A stretch of DNA of 64,000 nucleotides, from positions 1 through 64,000 of the forward strand of contig NZ_LN890323.1 of assembly GCF_001458595.1 (NCBI RefSeq), read 5' to 3'. Under the pieces are notes generated by a model. That model was given only the letters and a program-made list of their open reading frames with translations, did not search any database and was not told the DNA's origin. Origin of the DNA: Clostridium neonatale. Lineage in GTDB: Bacteria > Bacillota > Clostridia > Clostridiales > Clostridiaceae. Both the position numbers and the translations under genes were made by a program. This document shows, in pieces, positions 36,662 to 46,489 of this stretch (positions are counted from its first letter, which is position 1; each line of letters begins with the position of its first letter).

Positions 36662-37936
36662 TTATTTTTCTTCATCTACTGGCGGTTTATAATTATTAAT
36701 CAATCTAACTTTTTTAATTCTATTTTTATCTATTTCTTCTGCAATAAATGTTATATCATTGCTTACAACTTCTTCTTTTTCTTCAGGCATTCTTCCCAAC
36801 GCACCAATCATCAGTCCACCTACAGAATCAAACTCTTCTGAATCTATATCAACACCTAAAAGTTCACTAATATCATGTAATCTGGCACTTCCATCAACTA
36901 CATATTCATTTTCTTTTATAACTTCAATAGAATTATCTTCTTCATCATATTCGTCTTCGATTTCACCAACTATTTCTTCAACTAAGTCTTCAATAGTTAC
37001 TAGTCCTACAGTTCCACCATATTCGTCTAGTACAACTGCTATATGATTTCTTGCTTTTTTCATCTCTTTAAATAATTCTACTATCTTTTTGAATTCAAAA
37101 GTATAAAAAGGTTCTCTCACATATTTAGTTACATTAAAATCTTCTCTTATATTTTCAACCATAGCGAAGTCTTTTACATTTATTACTCCAATAACATTAT
37201 CTATTGTTTCACTATAAACTGGTATTCTAGAAAATTGCTCACTCTTAATGATATCCATAACTTCATCATATGTTGCTTCCTCATCTACAGCTACGATATC
37301 AACTCTTTGCACCATAACATCTTTAACCTGAAGATCAACAAAATCAAATACATTAAATATCATTTCTTTCTCTACATTTTCTAGTACTCCTTCTTCTTCA
37401 CTGACATCAACCATTGTTTTTAATTCTTCTTCTGTTATAAATGATTCTGCTTTATTTGGATCTCCACCTAAAAGACGTATAAACAAAGAAGAAATAATTG
37501 TAAATACATAGACAAATGGTTTAAATATAAATACTATAAATTGTATTGGCTTTACCACCATTAGTGCAACAGTTTCTGACTTCTGTTTAGCAATAGACTT
37601 TGGAGTTATTTCACCAAATATAAGCACTAGTATAGTTATTACTCCTGTTGCTATTCCTACTCCACTATTTCCAAAAATATTTGTAGCCAATACAGTAGCC
37701 AATGATGATGCTCCTATATTTACAACATTATTCCCAATCAATATAGCTCCTAATAGCTTATTGGGATCTTCAATAAGCTTCTCTACTGATTTAGCTCCTG
37801 CAACGCCTTCTTCCACCATATGTCTTAATTTAATTTTATTTAAAGACATCAATGCAGTTTCTGACATTGAAAAAAAGCCTGATAGTCCAATTAAAATAAT
37901 TAAGCTAACTATCTGCCACGTATAACTAGGGTCCAA
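36662..37936 (-). CDS. Hemolysin-C/CNNM-type membrane protein with CBS pair
   Basis: 424 residues. A DUF21 membrane domain with about four helices (about 1-190; GFFSMSETALMSLN) is followed by a CBS pair (about 205-330; VMVQRVDIVAVDEEATYDEV and VVLDEYGGTVGLVTIEDLVEEIVGEIEDEYD). A C-terminal CorC_HlyC domain covers about 345-415. Relatives export Mg2+ or Co2+ rather than act as hemolysins. The start is at 37936 within GTG/TTG-like context; AGGAGAGTG stands upstream. Confidence 0.9.
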   Translation of the reverse strand: MDPSYTWQIVSLIILIGLSGFFSMSETALMSLNKIKLRHMVEEGVAGAKSVEKLIEDPNKLLGAILIGNNVVNIGASSLATVLATNIFGNSGVGIATGVITILVLIFGEITPKSIAKQKSETVALMVVKPIQFIVFIFKPFVYVFTIISSLFIRLLGGDPNKAESFITEEELKTMVDVSEEEGVLENVEKEMIFNVFDFVDLQVKDVMVQRVDIVAVDEEATYDEVMDIIKSEQFSRIPVYSETIDNVIGVINVKDFAMVENIREDFNVTKYVREPFYTFEFKKIVELFKEMKKARNHIAVVLDEYGGTVGLVTIEDLVEEIVGEIEDEYDEEDNSIEVIKENEYVVDGSARLHDISELLGVDIDSEEFDSVGGLMIGALGRMPEEKEEVVSNDITFIAEEIDKNRIKKVRLINNYKPPVDEEK

Positions 37937-38107
37937 AAATAATCACTCTCCTAATAATTTAAATATATGTTACTATCTATTATACCACAATTAATTGGAC
38001 AAGTATCTTAAATAAATTATTGATATATATACATAATTAACATTAAATCTTAATATACCAGATACTCAAATTATTTAGTAACACACTTTAAATTCAGTAT
38101 AAAAAAT

Positions 38108-38154
38108 ATTAGTGCAAAAATAAGTACTATATAATGCTTATTTTTTGCACTAAT
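38108..38154. terminator. Terminator after the scr operon
   Basis: ATTAGTGCAAAAATAAG pairs with CTTATTTTTTGCACTAAT. It lies 12 bases downstream of scrK. The long AT-rich stem could work both ways. Confidence 0.8.
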
Positions 38155-38166
38155 GCTTTTATTATA

Positions 38167-39114
38167 CTACTTTATATCTTTTACTTCTTCTAATGTTGGC
38201 ATTGAATCTATTGCGCCATAATTTGTGCATGTTATTGCTCCTACCTTATTAGCAAATGTAATTATTTTTTTCCATTCTTCCATGCTGATATTTTTTTTAT
38301 CTTCTATTTCAGCTACTTGCTTTAATACTGCTCCAACAAATGAATCTCCAGCACCTGTTGAATCAACTTGAGTAATTTTTATTGATGGAATTATTACATT
38401 TTCTCCATTAACACTTAAGTATGTTCCTTTTGATCCTAAAGTTATAGTAACAACTTTAACTCCTAATTCATGTAATTTCTTAACTCCAGCATCTAAATCT
38501 TTTTCTTTTGTTATTAATGTTAATTCTTCATCACTTAATTTGGTAAAATCAGTTACTTTTAAGAATTCAATGCAGTCAGAAACAAACTGATCTAACATAT
38601 CATCTTTAATTAATGCATCTCTGTAGTTAGGATCAAATGATACATATATATTATTAGTTTTTGCATGTTCTAATAATTTGAAATATGTATTTTTTAATTC
38701 CCCATCTAAAAATCCAGTTGCTGATCCAAAGTGAATTATATCTGAAGATGTTATTTTAGATGTATCAATGTTATTAAATGAGTATTCTCCATCACTTCCT
38801 CTTAAGAAGTCAAAGTTACGTTCTCCATTAGCATCAATACCAACTAGAGCTATTGTAGTACTTCCATTCTTAACAGTCATACTTGTATTTATATTTAAGC
38901 TTTCTAACATTTCAACTAAGAATGTTCCAAAGAAGTCATCTCCTACTTGCCCTAAAAAATATGAATTTCCTTCTAATTTACATATACTAGCTGCAACATT
39001 TGCTGGTGCTCCACCTGCTTTTTTTTCAAACTTTTCTCCATCTTTTAGTCCTTTATTGTCAACGCAAACCATATCTATTAAAAGTTCACCTATACAAAAT
39101 ATATTATTTTTCAT
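38167..39114 (-). CDS. scrK: Fructokinase (PfkB family)
   Basis: 315 residues. The start FCIGELLIDMV and the segment KKAGGAPANVAASICKLEG are PfkB signature 1. DSTGAGDSFVGAVLK (about residue 250) holds the catalytic base aspartate. It phosphorylates the fructose freed from sucrose-6-phosphate by ScrB. It overlaps scrB by 11 bases and is the last gene of the operon. Confidence 0.93.
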   Translation of the reverse strand: MKNNIFCIGELLIDMVCVDNKGLKDGEKFEKKAGGAPANVAASICKLEGNSYFLGQVGDDFFGTFLVEMLESLNINTSMTVKNGSTTIALVGIDANGERNFDFLRGSDGEYSFNNIDTSKITSSDIIHFGSATGFLDGELKNTYFKLLEHAKTNNIYVSFDPNYRDALIKDDMLDQFVSDCIEFLKVTDFTKLSDEELTLITKEKDLDAGVKKLHELGVKVVTITLGSKGTYLSVNGENVIIPSIKITQVDSTGAGDSFVGAVLKQVAEIEDKKNISMEEWKKIITFANKVGAITCTNYGAIDSMPTLEEVKDIK

Positions 39115-40558
39115 ACTTAATCCCCCTTAAGTTCCATACTTGTAACGTATTAATATTTATGTTATTTTTAATTTCTATTTCTAATCCTTCTTCTTTTGGG
39201 AAATACATTAAGGTAGTAGTTTCTAAACCATCTTGGTAATATATCTCCATAACCGAATTATCTATAAACATATGAAGCTTCATTGAATCTTCTGCTTTTA
39301 ATTTAAATTTTCTTATTCCTTTACCACCAAGCTCCATATTGCTTCTATCTAAAATGCACACTTCATCTTTTTTATTATATAATAATGAAATATATTCATC
39401 TTTAAATTTAAATTTTATATCTAAATTTTCTATATTGCTTAAATCTAAATCCAATTTACATTCTACACTCTTAGAACCTAATTTTACAACATAATTTTCT
39501 TCTATTTGATTATTTATATCTATAATTTTTTTCTCTCTTAAATTTTCTATAAGCTCAAGTGGCTTTTGATATAAAACTTCATCTTTATACTCTAAAACTC
39601 TTGGCATAGTTAATCCAAGCATCCATCCATATTGTGATGTAGCATACTCATTGTCCTTATCAGGCATTCCTATCCATCCAATCATGATATTCCTACCATT
39701 ATGCTTAAATACTTGTGGTGCATAAAAATCAAATCCCATATCTATTTCTTTGAATTCAGAATAGTTAGTTAATGAAACTTCATTTAAATCTAAATCTCCA
39801 ATAACATATCCAGATTGGTATATATTTTGATATCTTAACTCTTCTGCTTTTAACCCTTGTGGTGAAAACATAAATGCAAATTTATCTTCGCTTACTCTGA
39901 ATATATTAGGACATTCCCACATATATCCGAAGTCTTTCATATCAGTTTCTAACTCACCAATTAATTCCCACTTTTCTATATCTTCTGATTTATATATTAA
40001 AACTCTTCCTTTTAGATCCTTATTCTGTATTCCAAGTACCATATAATAAGTATTATTTTCAACAAATATCATAGGATCTCTAAAATGAGCTGTATAACCT
40101 TCAGGCTGCTTTTCTATAATTACGCCCTTCTTTTCAAAAGATCCATCCTTATGATAGTCAACTATACATTGATAAGATTCTCTTTCATTATTAGGTCCTT
40201 TTACATTACCAGTATAAAATAATTTTAAAATATCATCTTTTACATATGCCCCTCCAGAATAGCATCCATCTTTATCAAACCAATCTTCAGGTTTTAAAAT
40301 TATTTCTGGCATGGTGAAATTAACAAAGTCCTTAGTCTTTACTAATCCCCAGTGTTTAGTTTTATGTTCACATCCAAATGGATTCCATTGATAAAATATA
40401 TAATATTCATCGTTATAATATGCTAATCCATTAGGATCATTAACTAAACCAAATGGCATCTCTATATGAAATTTATTTCTCCATCTATTATTATCTTTAC
40501 TAGAATAATATTTTTCTAAATCTTGCTTTATCTTTTGATACGTTTCGTTAATTTGCAT
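39104..40558 (-). CDS. scrB: Sucrose-6-phosphate hydrolase (GH32)
   Basis: 484 residues. The GH32 nucleophile is in LVNDPNGLAYYND (D41). FRDPMIF supplies the transition-state aspartate, and MWECPNIF the acid/base glutamate. A C-terminal beta-sandwich ends with SVMEIYYQDG. It splits sucrose-6-P to glucose-6-P and fructose in the cytosol; no signal peptide is seen. It lies 27 bases after scrR and overlaps scrK. Confidence 0.94.
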   Translation of the reverse strand: MQINETYQKIKQDLEKYYSSKDNNRWRNKFHIEMPFGLVNDPNGLAYYNDEYYIFYQWNPFGCEHKTKHWGLVKTKDFVNFTMPEIILKPEDWFDKDGCYSGGAYVKDDILKLFYTGNVKGPNNERESYQCIVDYHKDGSFEKKGVIIEKQPEGYTAHFRDPMIFVENNTYYMVLGIQNKDLKGRVLIYKSEDIEKWELIGELETDMKDFGYMWECPNIFRVSEDKFAFMFSPQGLKAEELRYQNIYQSGYVIGDLDLNEVSLTNYSEFKEIDMGFDFYAPQVFKHNGRNIMIGWIGMPDKDNEYATSQYGWMLGLTMPRVLEYKDEVLYQKPLELIENLREKKIIDINNQIEENYVVKLGSKSVECKLDLDLSNIENLDIKFKFKDEYISLLYNKKDEVCILDRSNMELGGKGIRKFKLKAEDSMKLHMFIDNSVMEIYYQDGLETTTLMYFPKEEGLEIEIKNNININTLQVWNLRGIKYEK

Positions 40559-40585
40559 ACTTGACTCCTTCTGAATTGAGTTTTA

Positions 40586-41575
40586 TTATAATTTTCTTAC
40601 ACTTTCGCGTTCTATTAGATCTAGTGATGCTTCTTCTTCATTGGTTAATTCTTTATCATTAATTAAATCTAATATTCCTTGTGCAGCCTGATTACCTATA
40701 GCTTCATAATTAAATGCAATGGTAGTTAAAGTTGGATAGGATACACTTCCCACATCATATCCTCCAAACCCTGCTACTGATACCTCTTCTGGAACACCAA
40801 TTTTATTTTCATGTAAATATCTTAATACTCCAAGACATATATTATCTGTTGCACATATTATTGCTGTCGGCTTAAAATCTAAAGCTTCTTTTGACTTTTC
40901 ATAACCTTTCATAAAAGAGAAATCAGCTTCAATGAAATCAACTCTTGAATTTTCATTTCCATCCTTAAAGGCTGATATAAAACCATTTTTTCTATCTATA
41001 CCAACTGCTTCATCTTCTTCACTTACTCCAATAAATACGGCCCTTTTATGATTTTTCTCTTTAAAGAAGTTACCCATAATTTTTCCTGCTTCATAGTCAT
41101 TTATTTTTATACAATCCACAAGATTATTTTTTTGTCCTGTAAATATAACAGGTATATTTAATCTATTTACTAATTTAATATGTTCTTTAGTTATTGCTAT
41201 GGAATTAACAATGATTCCATCAACACCTTGTTGATATAAACTATTAATATGTGATAATTCTTTTTCTACACTTAATTCACTAATAAGTATAATGCCTTGA
41301 TAACCTTCACTTTCTAGTTTCTTATTTATCCCAGTTAATAATTTACCAACTGTAACAGAATCAATTCTTGGAAGAATAATTCCTATAAGCTTGCTCTGTT
41401 TTGTTTTTAATCTTTTCGCAAAAAAATTAGTTTCAAATCCAGTTTTTTCAATAGCTTCTCTTATCTTTTCAGCTTTTTCTTCACTTACATATCCATTATT
41501 AAGATATCTTGAAACACTACTCTTAGATACATTAACCATATTAGCAATATCCTGAATCGTAACTTTACTTTTCAT
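40586..41575 (-). CDS. scrR: LacI-family sucrose operon repressor
   Basis: 329 residues. The N-terminal LacI HTH is TIQDIANMVNVSKSSVSRYLNNG (about 4-26), followed by a periplasmic-binding-protein-like domain with TGFETNFFAKRLKTKQSKLIGIILP. It sits between scrA and scrB in the operon, so it should repress scrA expression in the absence of sucrose or fructose derivatives. The likely operator overlaps the scrA promoter (43212-43235). Specificity is inferred from location. Confidence 0.9.
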   Translation of the reverse strand: MKSKVTIQDIANMVNVSKSSVSRYLNNGYVSEEKAEKIREAIEKTGFETNFFAKRLKTKQSKLIGIILPRIDSVTVGKLLTGINKKLESEGYQGIILISELSVEKELSHINSLYQQGVDGIIVNSIAITKEHIKLVNRLNIPVIFTGQKNNLVDCIKINDYEAGKIMGNFFKEKNHKRAVFIGVSEEDEAVGIDRKNGFISAFKDGNENSRVDFIEADFSFMKGYEKSKEALDFKPTAIICATDNICLGVLRYLHENKIGVPEEVSVAGFGGYDVGSVSYPTLTTIAFNYEAIGNQAAQGILDLINDKELTNEEEASLDLIERESVRKL

Positions 41576-41713
41576 ACAATTTATCCTCCAAAAATTTGTC
41601 TAACTAAAAGATTTATTAATATAATTATATCTCATTATAGTCTAGACTAAAAAATACTTATTGCAATATTTTTTATTTTTAAAGGATTTGTTAATTTAAT
41701 CATATATAACACT

Positions 41714-41750
41714 AGATAGATTTAGTAATTTAACTCTACTAAATCTATCT
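41714..41750 (-). other. Hairpin between scrA and scrR
   Basis: AGATAGATTTAGTA pairs perfectly with TACTAAATCTATCT over 14 bp. There is no T run downstream on the minus strand, so it more likely protects the scrA mRNA end or lowers downstream expression than terminates fully. Confidence 0.6.
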
Positions 41751-41775
41751 ATTAATTAATATTTTTATGTTAATC

Positions 41776-43134
41776 CTATTCTTCTGTCTTAAAGAAGAAG
41801 TAAGTCAAGCAGAACGCTACTCCCATTGAGATTGCATTTACTAATACATACTGTCCTAAATTTCCTATATATAATAGTGCTCCAGGAAGTACTGTTATTC
41901 CCATTCCTGTACCTGCTAAGTGTAACATTGCTGAAACCATTCCTCCAGCTGCTCCACCTATGCATCCAAAAACAAATGGTTTAATAAATCTTAAATTAAT
42001 ACCAAAAATAGCTGGCTCAGTGATTCCTAAAAATGCTGGAACTGCTGACGAAATATATAAAGAACGTTTTTTCTTATCTTTAGTCTTTAGTGCAACTGCA
42101 ACTGATGCTGCACCTTGAGCTGCTATTGCACAAGTAATTATTGCATTAAATGGATTTGTTCCTGTAGATGCTATAAGTTCAACTTCTAGTGCATTTAAAG
42201 CATGGTGTATACCAGTAACAACTATAATTTGATGAACTCCACCTATTATTAATCCACCTATTCCAAATGGAAGTCCCATAAAGCTTCTTATTGCTCCAAA
42301 AATGAATAATTCTAAACTATGCATTAATGGTCCAACTACTAGAAGACCTAATATCATTGCTATTAATAATGTTAAAAATGGTGTAACTATTAAATCTATT
42401 ACATCTGGAATTACTTTTTTAAGTGCCTTTTGAGTTTTAGCTGCAATTATACCTAATACTAATGCTGGTAATACAGATCCTTGATATCCTACTACCGGAA
42501 TTGTTAAACCTAATAGTGATAAATAAATTGGTTCAGCAGTACCACCTGCTACTGAATAAGCATTTGGCAAACTAGGTGATACAAGCATTAAACCTATAAC
42601 GATACCTATTACAGGTGTTCCACCAAATTTTTTCATTGTTGACCAAGCAACTAATGCTGGCAAGAATGCAAATGCTGTATCAGTTAAAACTTCTGTAAAT
42701 AAATAAAAATTAGTTCCTGATTGTAATAATCCTAAATTAGTTAAAAGCCCTCTTAATCCCATGAATAATCCTGTCGCAACTAGTACAGGTATTATAGGCA
42801 CAAAAACGTCTCCTAATGTTCTAGATATCTTTTGAAGCATTGTCATTTCACTATATGCATCTTCTTTTGCACTTGTGTTTGCCAAATCTAATGATTCCCC
42901 AACAATTACTCCATATACTTTGTTTACAAACCCTGTTCCAAGAATAATTTGATATTGAGCTGCGGCAAAGAATTGTCCTTTTACCCCATCAATGTTTTCA
43001 ATTGCTTTTTCATTTAATTTTGTTTTATCTTTTAATATCAGTCTAAGCCTTGTTGCACAATGTTCGATTGATTTAATATTTTCTTTTCCACCTATGTGTT
43101 TTAAGATTTCTTCGGCTACTATCTTTTCCTTCAT
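41776..43134 (-). CDS. scrA: PTS sucrose-specific EIIBC permease
   Basis: About 452 residues. The N-terminal EIIB domain has the phosphorylated cysteine C26 in IEHCATRLRL. The EIIC domain (about 105-450) has FGITEPAIFGINLRF. There is no EIIA domain and no EIIA gene in the operon, so phosphate must come from another protein, such as the crr product at 899. The ATG at 43134 is preferred over 43140, because GGAGG would lie only one base before the latter. The order scrA-scrR-scrB-scrK agrees with C. beijerinckii. Confidence 0.93.
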   Translation of the reverse strand: MKEKIVAEEILKHIGGKENIKSIEHCATRLRLILKDKTKLNEKAIENIDGVKGQFFAAAQYQIILGTGFVNKVYGVIVGESLDLANTSAKEDAYSEMTMLQKISRTLGDVFVPIIPVLVATGLFMGLRGLLTNLGLLQSGTNFYLFTEVLTDTAFAFLPALVAWSTMKKFGGTPVIGIVIGLMLVSPSLPNAYSVAGGTAEPIYLSLLGLTIPVVGYQGSVLPALVLGIIAAKTQKALKKVIPDVIDLIVTPFLTLLIAMILGLLVVGPLMHSLELFIFGAIRSFMGLPFGIGGLIIGGVHQIIVVTGIHHALNALEVELIASTGTNPFNAIITCAIAAQGAASVAVALKTKDKKKRSLYISSAVPAFLGITEPAIFGINLRFIKPFVFGCIGGAAGGMVSAMLHLAGTGMGITVLPGALLYIGNLGQYVLVNAISMGVAFCLTYFFFKTEE

Positions 43135-43156
43135 AACCATTCCTCCACATTTATTT

Positions 43157-43170
43157 ATTAATCGTTTTCA
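43157..43170 (-). promoter_or_regulatory. cre-like site in the scrA leader
   Basis: TGAAAACGATTAAT on the minus strand matches the CcpA consensus TGWAANCGNTNWCA at 12 of 14 positions. It lies between the promoter and the start, where bound CcpA could act as a roadblock. Confidence 0.5.
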
Positions 43171-43211
43171 CAAGGTTTCCATATCCTTAATTGTGTATGA
43201 TCACCTTGTAG

Positions 43212-43245
43212 CTATATGATATCAGTTCCATATAGTTATTGTCAA
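43212..43245 (-). promoter_or_regulatory. scrA promoter with an overlapping palindrome (likely ScrR operator)
   Basis: TTGACA (43245-43240), 18 bases, TATCAT (43221-43216). CTATATG (43212-43218) and CATATAG (43229-43235) are inverted arms across the -10 and spacer. Binding by ScrR is inferred. The remaining DNA to 43492 holds no supported ORF. Confidence 0.65.
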
Positions 43246-43492
43246 TATATTTTTGATATTTTTTTAATTAATTTCCAATATATTAAATCTACGTTTAAAT
43301 TTGTCTTCTTTAATTCCTCATACCTTCTACATTTAGATGATATTCTCATTAAGTGATCTTTTTAAGATTTAAGCATCTGAAACAAAAATGTGATATCAGT
43401 TTCACTTACAGATTGTAAAAAATTATAATTTAATTTTCAGCTTATGTTCCAACACTTATTATTTCTAAAATATAAATAATATATTAAAAAAC

Positions 43493-43532
43493 AAAAAGAT
43501 CTCATTTGTTATATAGCAAATGAAATCTTTTA
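43493..43532 (-). terminator. Terminator after the 158-residue membrane protein gene
   Basis: AAAAAGAT-CTCATTTG pairs with CAAATGA-ATCTTTT. On the minus strand a T-rich run (TTTTTGTTTTT) follows. Confidence 0.85.
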
Positions 43533-43559
43533 AAAATTGATTTTTCTTATGATAAAAAA

Positions 43560-44033
43560 TTATAATGTAAATTTTTGTTTATAATATATATCTACCATAT
43601 CAGACATTTTTTTGTTTAGTGCTAATTGAACTACTTTTTGATTGTTTAGTTCGAATGTATATATCTTTAATCCATCTAGATTAGTGTTATAGTAAGCCTG
43701 AACACCTTTTTTTAATGCATCTTTTCTTTCAATAATATATACCCTCTTAACTTGATCTTTATCAATTTTTTGAGCTAATTTTCTTTTACTTGCTCTATAA
43801 ATTTTACTTATAGTTATATTTCCTTCAAACATTTCATATTCGTAATCTATGTACATGAAGTAACTTCCTATAAAAAGTGCTGCTGCTGCTATTTCTAATG
43901 CTATTCCAATTATATTAGATGCAACAAATACTAATACTCCTGCAACTGCTAGTCCTATTGCTAAATTCTTAAATCCATTACTTATTCTTTTTGGTCTATC
44001 TGATGCTATAAATTGTTCTAAAACTGTATCCAT
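43560..44033 (-). CDS. Small membrane protein, DUF6106-like
   Basis: About 157 residues from the ATG at 44033, chosen because GGGTGG lies 10 bases before it; an ATG at 44054 would put that site inside the gene. An N-terminal segment (MDTVLEQFIASDRPKR) precedes two adjacent membrane helices (about 22-65). A basic cytosolic domain follows (KRVYIIERKDALKKGVQAYYN). It resembles small clostridial proteins annotated DUF6106, with unknown function. It has its own terminator. Confidence 0.6.
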   Translation of the reverse strand: MDTVLEQFIASDRPKRISNGFKNLAIGLAVAGVLVFVASNIIGIALEIAAAALFIGSYFMYIDYEYEMFEGNITISKIYRASKRKLAQKIDKDQVKRVYIIERKDALKKGVQAYYNTNLDGLKIYTFELNNQKVVQLALNKKMSDMVDIYYKQKFTL

Positions 44034-44277
44034 TATTTTCTGTCCACCCTTCATATAATTATTACTATAATTATATTTTATATCATTTCAGAATATAATC
44101 AACATATTATAATAACGTTTACGTAAATTTAAAATCATTTGTATATTATCACAATTATTTTAAAAAATTATTATAAATTTCTGCTTTTCAAATTTTATTT
44201 TTCCATAAATATACAAATTCAGTATTGCAAAAATATAAAAAAATAATTAAAATATAAAATATGGGAGGTGGTAATTT

Positions 44278-44802
44278 TTGGGAATTAATGAAATAATCAA
44301 AGTTGGTAATAACATTAAAGATTTAAGAAAGAAAAAAGGACTAACTCAGAAGGATATGGCATCATTACTCAACATTCCTTCTTCAACATACTCAAATTAT
44401 GAAAATAATAATAGAGAGCCAGGTAAAAAAATATTATTGAATATCTCAGAAATTCTTGGTGTGAGTATATATGACTTATTAAATTCAAATAGGAATGATA
44501 TTTCTTTAGAATCAAAGGATATAGTTGTTCCTGAAGAATGTGACATTTCAAAAGAATTGACCACTATTGAAAGATTAATCCAGCTCTGTGGATTCAATAT
44601 TAATTTTAACGAACTTAATGAACATGATTCCATATTAAATGAATATTTAAAGTCAGAAATTAAAAATAACTTAATTCCTCTGGCTTATATTAATAAAGGT
44701 GAGATGAATATTAATTTGACTAATGATCAATTTAAAGATCTTAGTGATAAGATTTTACAACTAGTAACATTTGAAGTTAATGAACTTATTGATAGCTTTT
44801 AA
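44278..44802 (+). CDS. XRE-family transcriptional regulator
   Basis: 174 residues. The Cro/CI-type HTH occupies about 8-66 (LRKKKGLTQKDMASLLNIPSSTYSNYENNNREPG). The rest (about 80-174) is acidic and helical, with no known sensor domain. The TTG start lies 5 bases after GGGAGGTGG, which fixes it. No clear target lies beside it; the flanking genes are convergent or unrelated. Confidence 0.85.
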   Translation: MGINEIIKVGNNIKDLRKKKGLTQKDMASLLNIPSSTYSNYENNNREPGKKILLNISEILGVSIYDLLNSNRNDISLESKDIVVPEECDISKELTTIERLIQLCGFNINFNELNEHDSILNEYLKSEIKNNLIPLAYINKGEMNINLTNDQFKDLSDKILQLVTFEVNELIDSF

Positions 44803-44879
44803 GAATCTTCATAAAAGAATCATTTAACTAATCATAATAAATTAGGTTTATGTTATATTAAGTTTATTGTTTAATATAT

Positions 44880-44921
44880 AAAAAATATGGTGCTATAATT
44901 TGTGGCACCATATTTTTTTTT
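44880..44921. terminator. Bidirectional terminator between the XRE gene and celB
   Basis: AAAATATGGTGC (44882-44893) pairs with GCACCATATTTT (44905-44916), with T runs on both strands. Confidence 0.92.
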
Positions 44922-44927
44922 TGTTAT

Positions 44928-46199
44928 CTAAATATCATCATTATCTAAATACTTCTTATCCATCATTTTCAAGAATGGGAACCATATCACCCCTACAATA
45001 AGTGCTTGAACTAATTGTAATACCCCACCCATTATTGAATTTGTAGCCATCATACCAGATATAAATATTGGTGTAGTCCAAGGAATTGCTACACCTGTTG
45101 TTAATGGAACTATTCCCAATTTCATTGCGAAATATGCAATAGCTGCTGAAATCATTGTTCCAAATACCCATGGAATGAAAGCTAAACTGTTTAATACTAT
45201 AGGTAATCCAAATATAACAGGTTCATTTACATTAAATGCTCCTGGTCCAATTGCTAATTTTCCTAAACTCTTTAATGTTTTTGATTTCATAAAAAATATC
45301 ATCATTAATACTACTATTAATGTCATACCTGACCCACCAAGACTTACTGTAAATATTTCTTGGAATTGCATAGTAAATATATTAGTTCTTTCTAGTCCAG
45401 CTGTATAAGCTTCTAGATTTTGCAATCCTAATGTTTGCAATATTGGTGTTATCATAGGATTTACAACATTGTGTCCATGAATACCAAAGAACCATAAGAA
45501 CTGAATTAAAAATTGTGTAACCATTAAGGCTCCAAACGATCCGCCAATTCCAAGTAATGGAGCTTGTAGCCATGTAAAAATAAGAGAATGTAAGTCATCA
45601 CCACATACTGTCGTAATAACATAATTCATTAAAGTTACAATCGTTAATGAAAATAACATTGGTATTAATGCAGAGAAAGATTTTGCAACTGTTTCAGGAA
45701 CCATTTCAGGCATTGAAATTTTCCATCCCTTTCTTTTTACAAAACAGTGTAATTCTGCTGATATAAATGCAACTATCATTCCAACAAACATTCCTGATGC
45801 ACCTAGATTAGATATATTAAATATACCATCAACAACTTCGCCTGATTCTAACACCCTTGTTGTTGGAGTTACTAATAGGAATCCAACTAATGATGTAATC
45901 CCAATGAAGTGTGCTTCATCATCATAACCATCTTGCTTAGCTAAATTAATACCTATACCTAGGCATACAAATATAGACATTATTGCCATAGTAGCATTAT
46001 TACCATTTCCAAAAATTGAAGACATTAAATTAGTAAACCCTTCTGGAGCAAATGGCAGATTCATTAATACAACTGAAAATGAACCAAATATTGTTGCTGG
46101 AAATGCCATCATAAATGCATCTCTTAAAACAATAAGATACTTTAGATTTGAAATTTTCGCCATAGTCGGCACCATTTTGTTTTGAAAAAACTCTTTCAT
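44928..46199 (-). CDS. celB: PTS cellobiose/lactose-family EIIC permease (orphan)
   Basis: 423 residues of the Lac-family EIIC type. The start MKEFFQNKMVPTMAKISNLKYLIVLRDAFM and the segment NEPVIFGLPIVLN are family hallmarks, with about ten membrane helices. It has no EIIA or EIIB partner in the locus and must borrow them. Oligo-beta-glucosides or chitobiose are typical substrates; none can be assigned. A divergent GntR regulator (46490) and a cre-like site suggest induction by substrate and catabolite repression. GGGAGG precedes the ATG. Confidence 0.88.
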   Translation of the reverse strand: MKEFFQNKMVPTMAKISNLKYLIVLRDAFMMAFPATIFGSFSVVLMNLPFAPEGFTNLMSSIFGNGNNATMAIMSIFVCLGIGINLAKQDGYDDEAHFIGITSLVGFLLVTPTTRVLESGEVVDGIFNISNLGASGMFVGMIVAFISAELHCFVKRKGWKISMPEMVPETVAKSFSALIPMLFSLTIVTLMNYVITTVCGDDLHSLIFTWLQAPLLGIGGSFGALMVTQFLIQFLWFFGIHGHNVVNPMITPILQTLGLQNLEAYTAGLERTNIFTMQFQEIFTVSLGGSGMTLIVVLMMIFFMKSKTLKSLGKLAIGPGAFNVNEPVIFGLPIVLNSLAFIPWVFGTMISAAIAYFAMKLGIVPLTTGVAIPWTTPIFISGMMATNSIMGGVLQLVQALIVGVIWFPFLKMMDKKYLDNDDI

Positions 46200-46223
46200 T
46201 TGTTTTCCTCCCTATCCATCTCA

Positions 46224-46255
46224 TTTATTGTATTTTAAATATCGTTTACAATAAA
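46224..46255. promoter_or_regulatory. Inverted repeat and cre-like site before celB
   Basis: TTTATTGTA (46224-46232) and TACAATAAA (46247-46255) are perfect 9-base arms and may be the operator of the divergent GntR protein. Within them, TGTAAACGATATTT on the minus strand (46250-46237) matches the cre consensus at 12 of 14 positions. The rest of the gap to 46489 has no ORF. Confidence 0.45.
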
Positions 46256-46489
46256 TTTAAAAAATATTGAATTGTTATAATTTCTATGACTTTATATTAC
46301 ATTAGATTTAATCTAAACAGTTTCATTGTCTATACAACTTTTTTAGTTTCATGATATAATTTTAATAAAATAAGAAATGTCTTTAAAATTCATTTACTTC
46401 ATACTATATTATTTAGTCAATTTTAAAACACAAATAGTTATTAGTCAAAATATGTTATAAACTTTATACTTAGTTAGGATGTGATTAGT

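Noticed and set aside
38768..39130. 120-codon plus-strand frame over scrK
   Set aside because: Antisense to the PfkB domain; no independent support.
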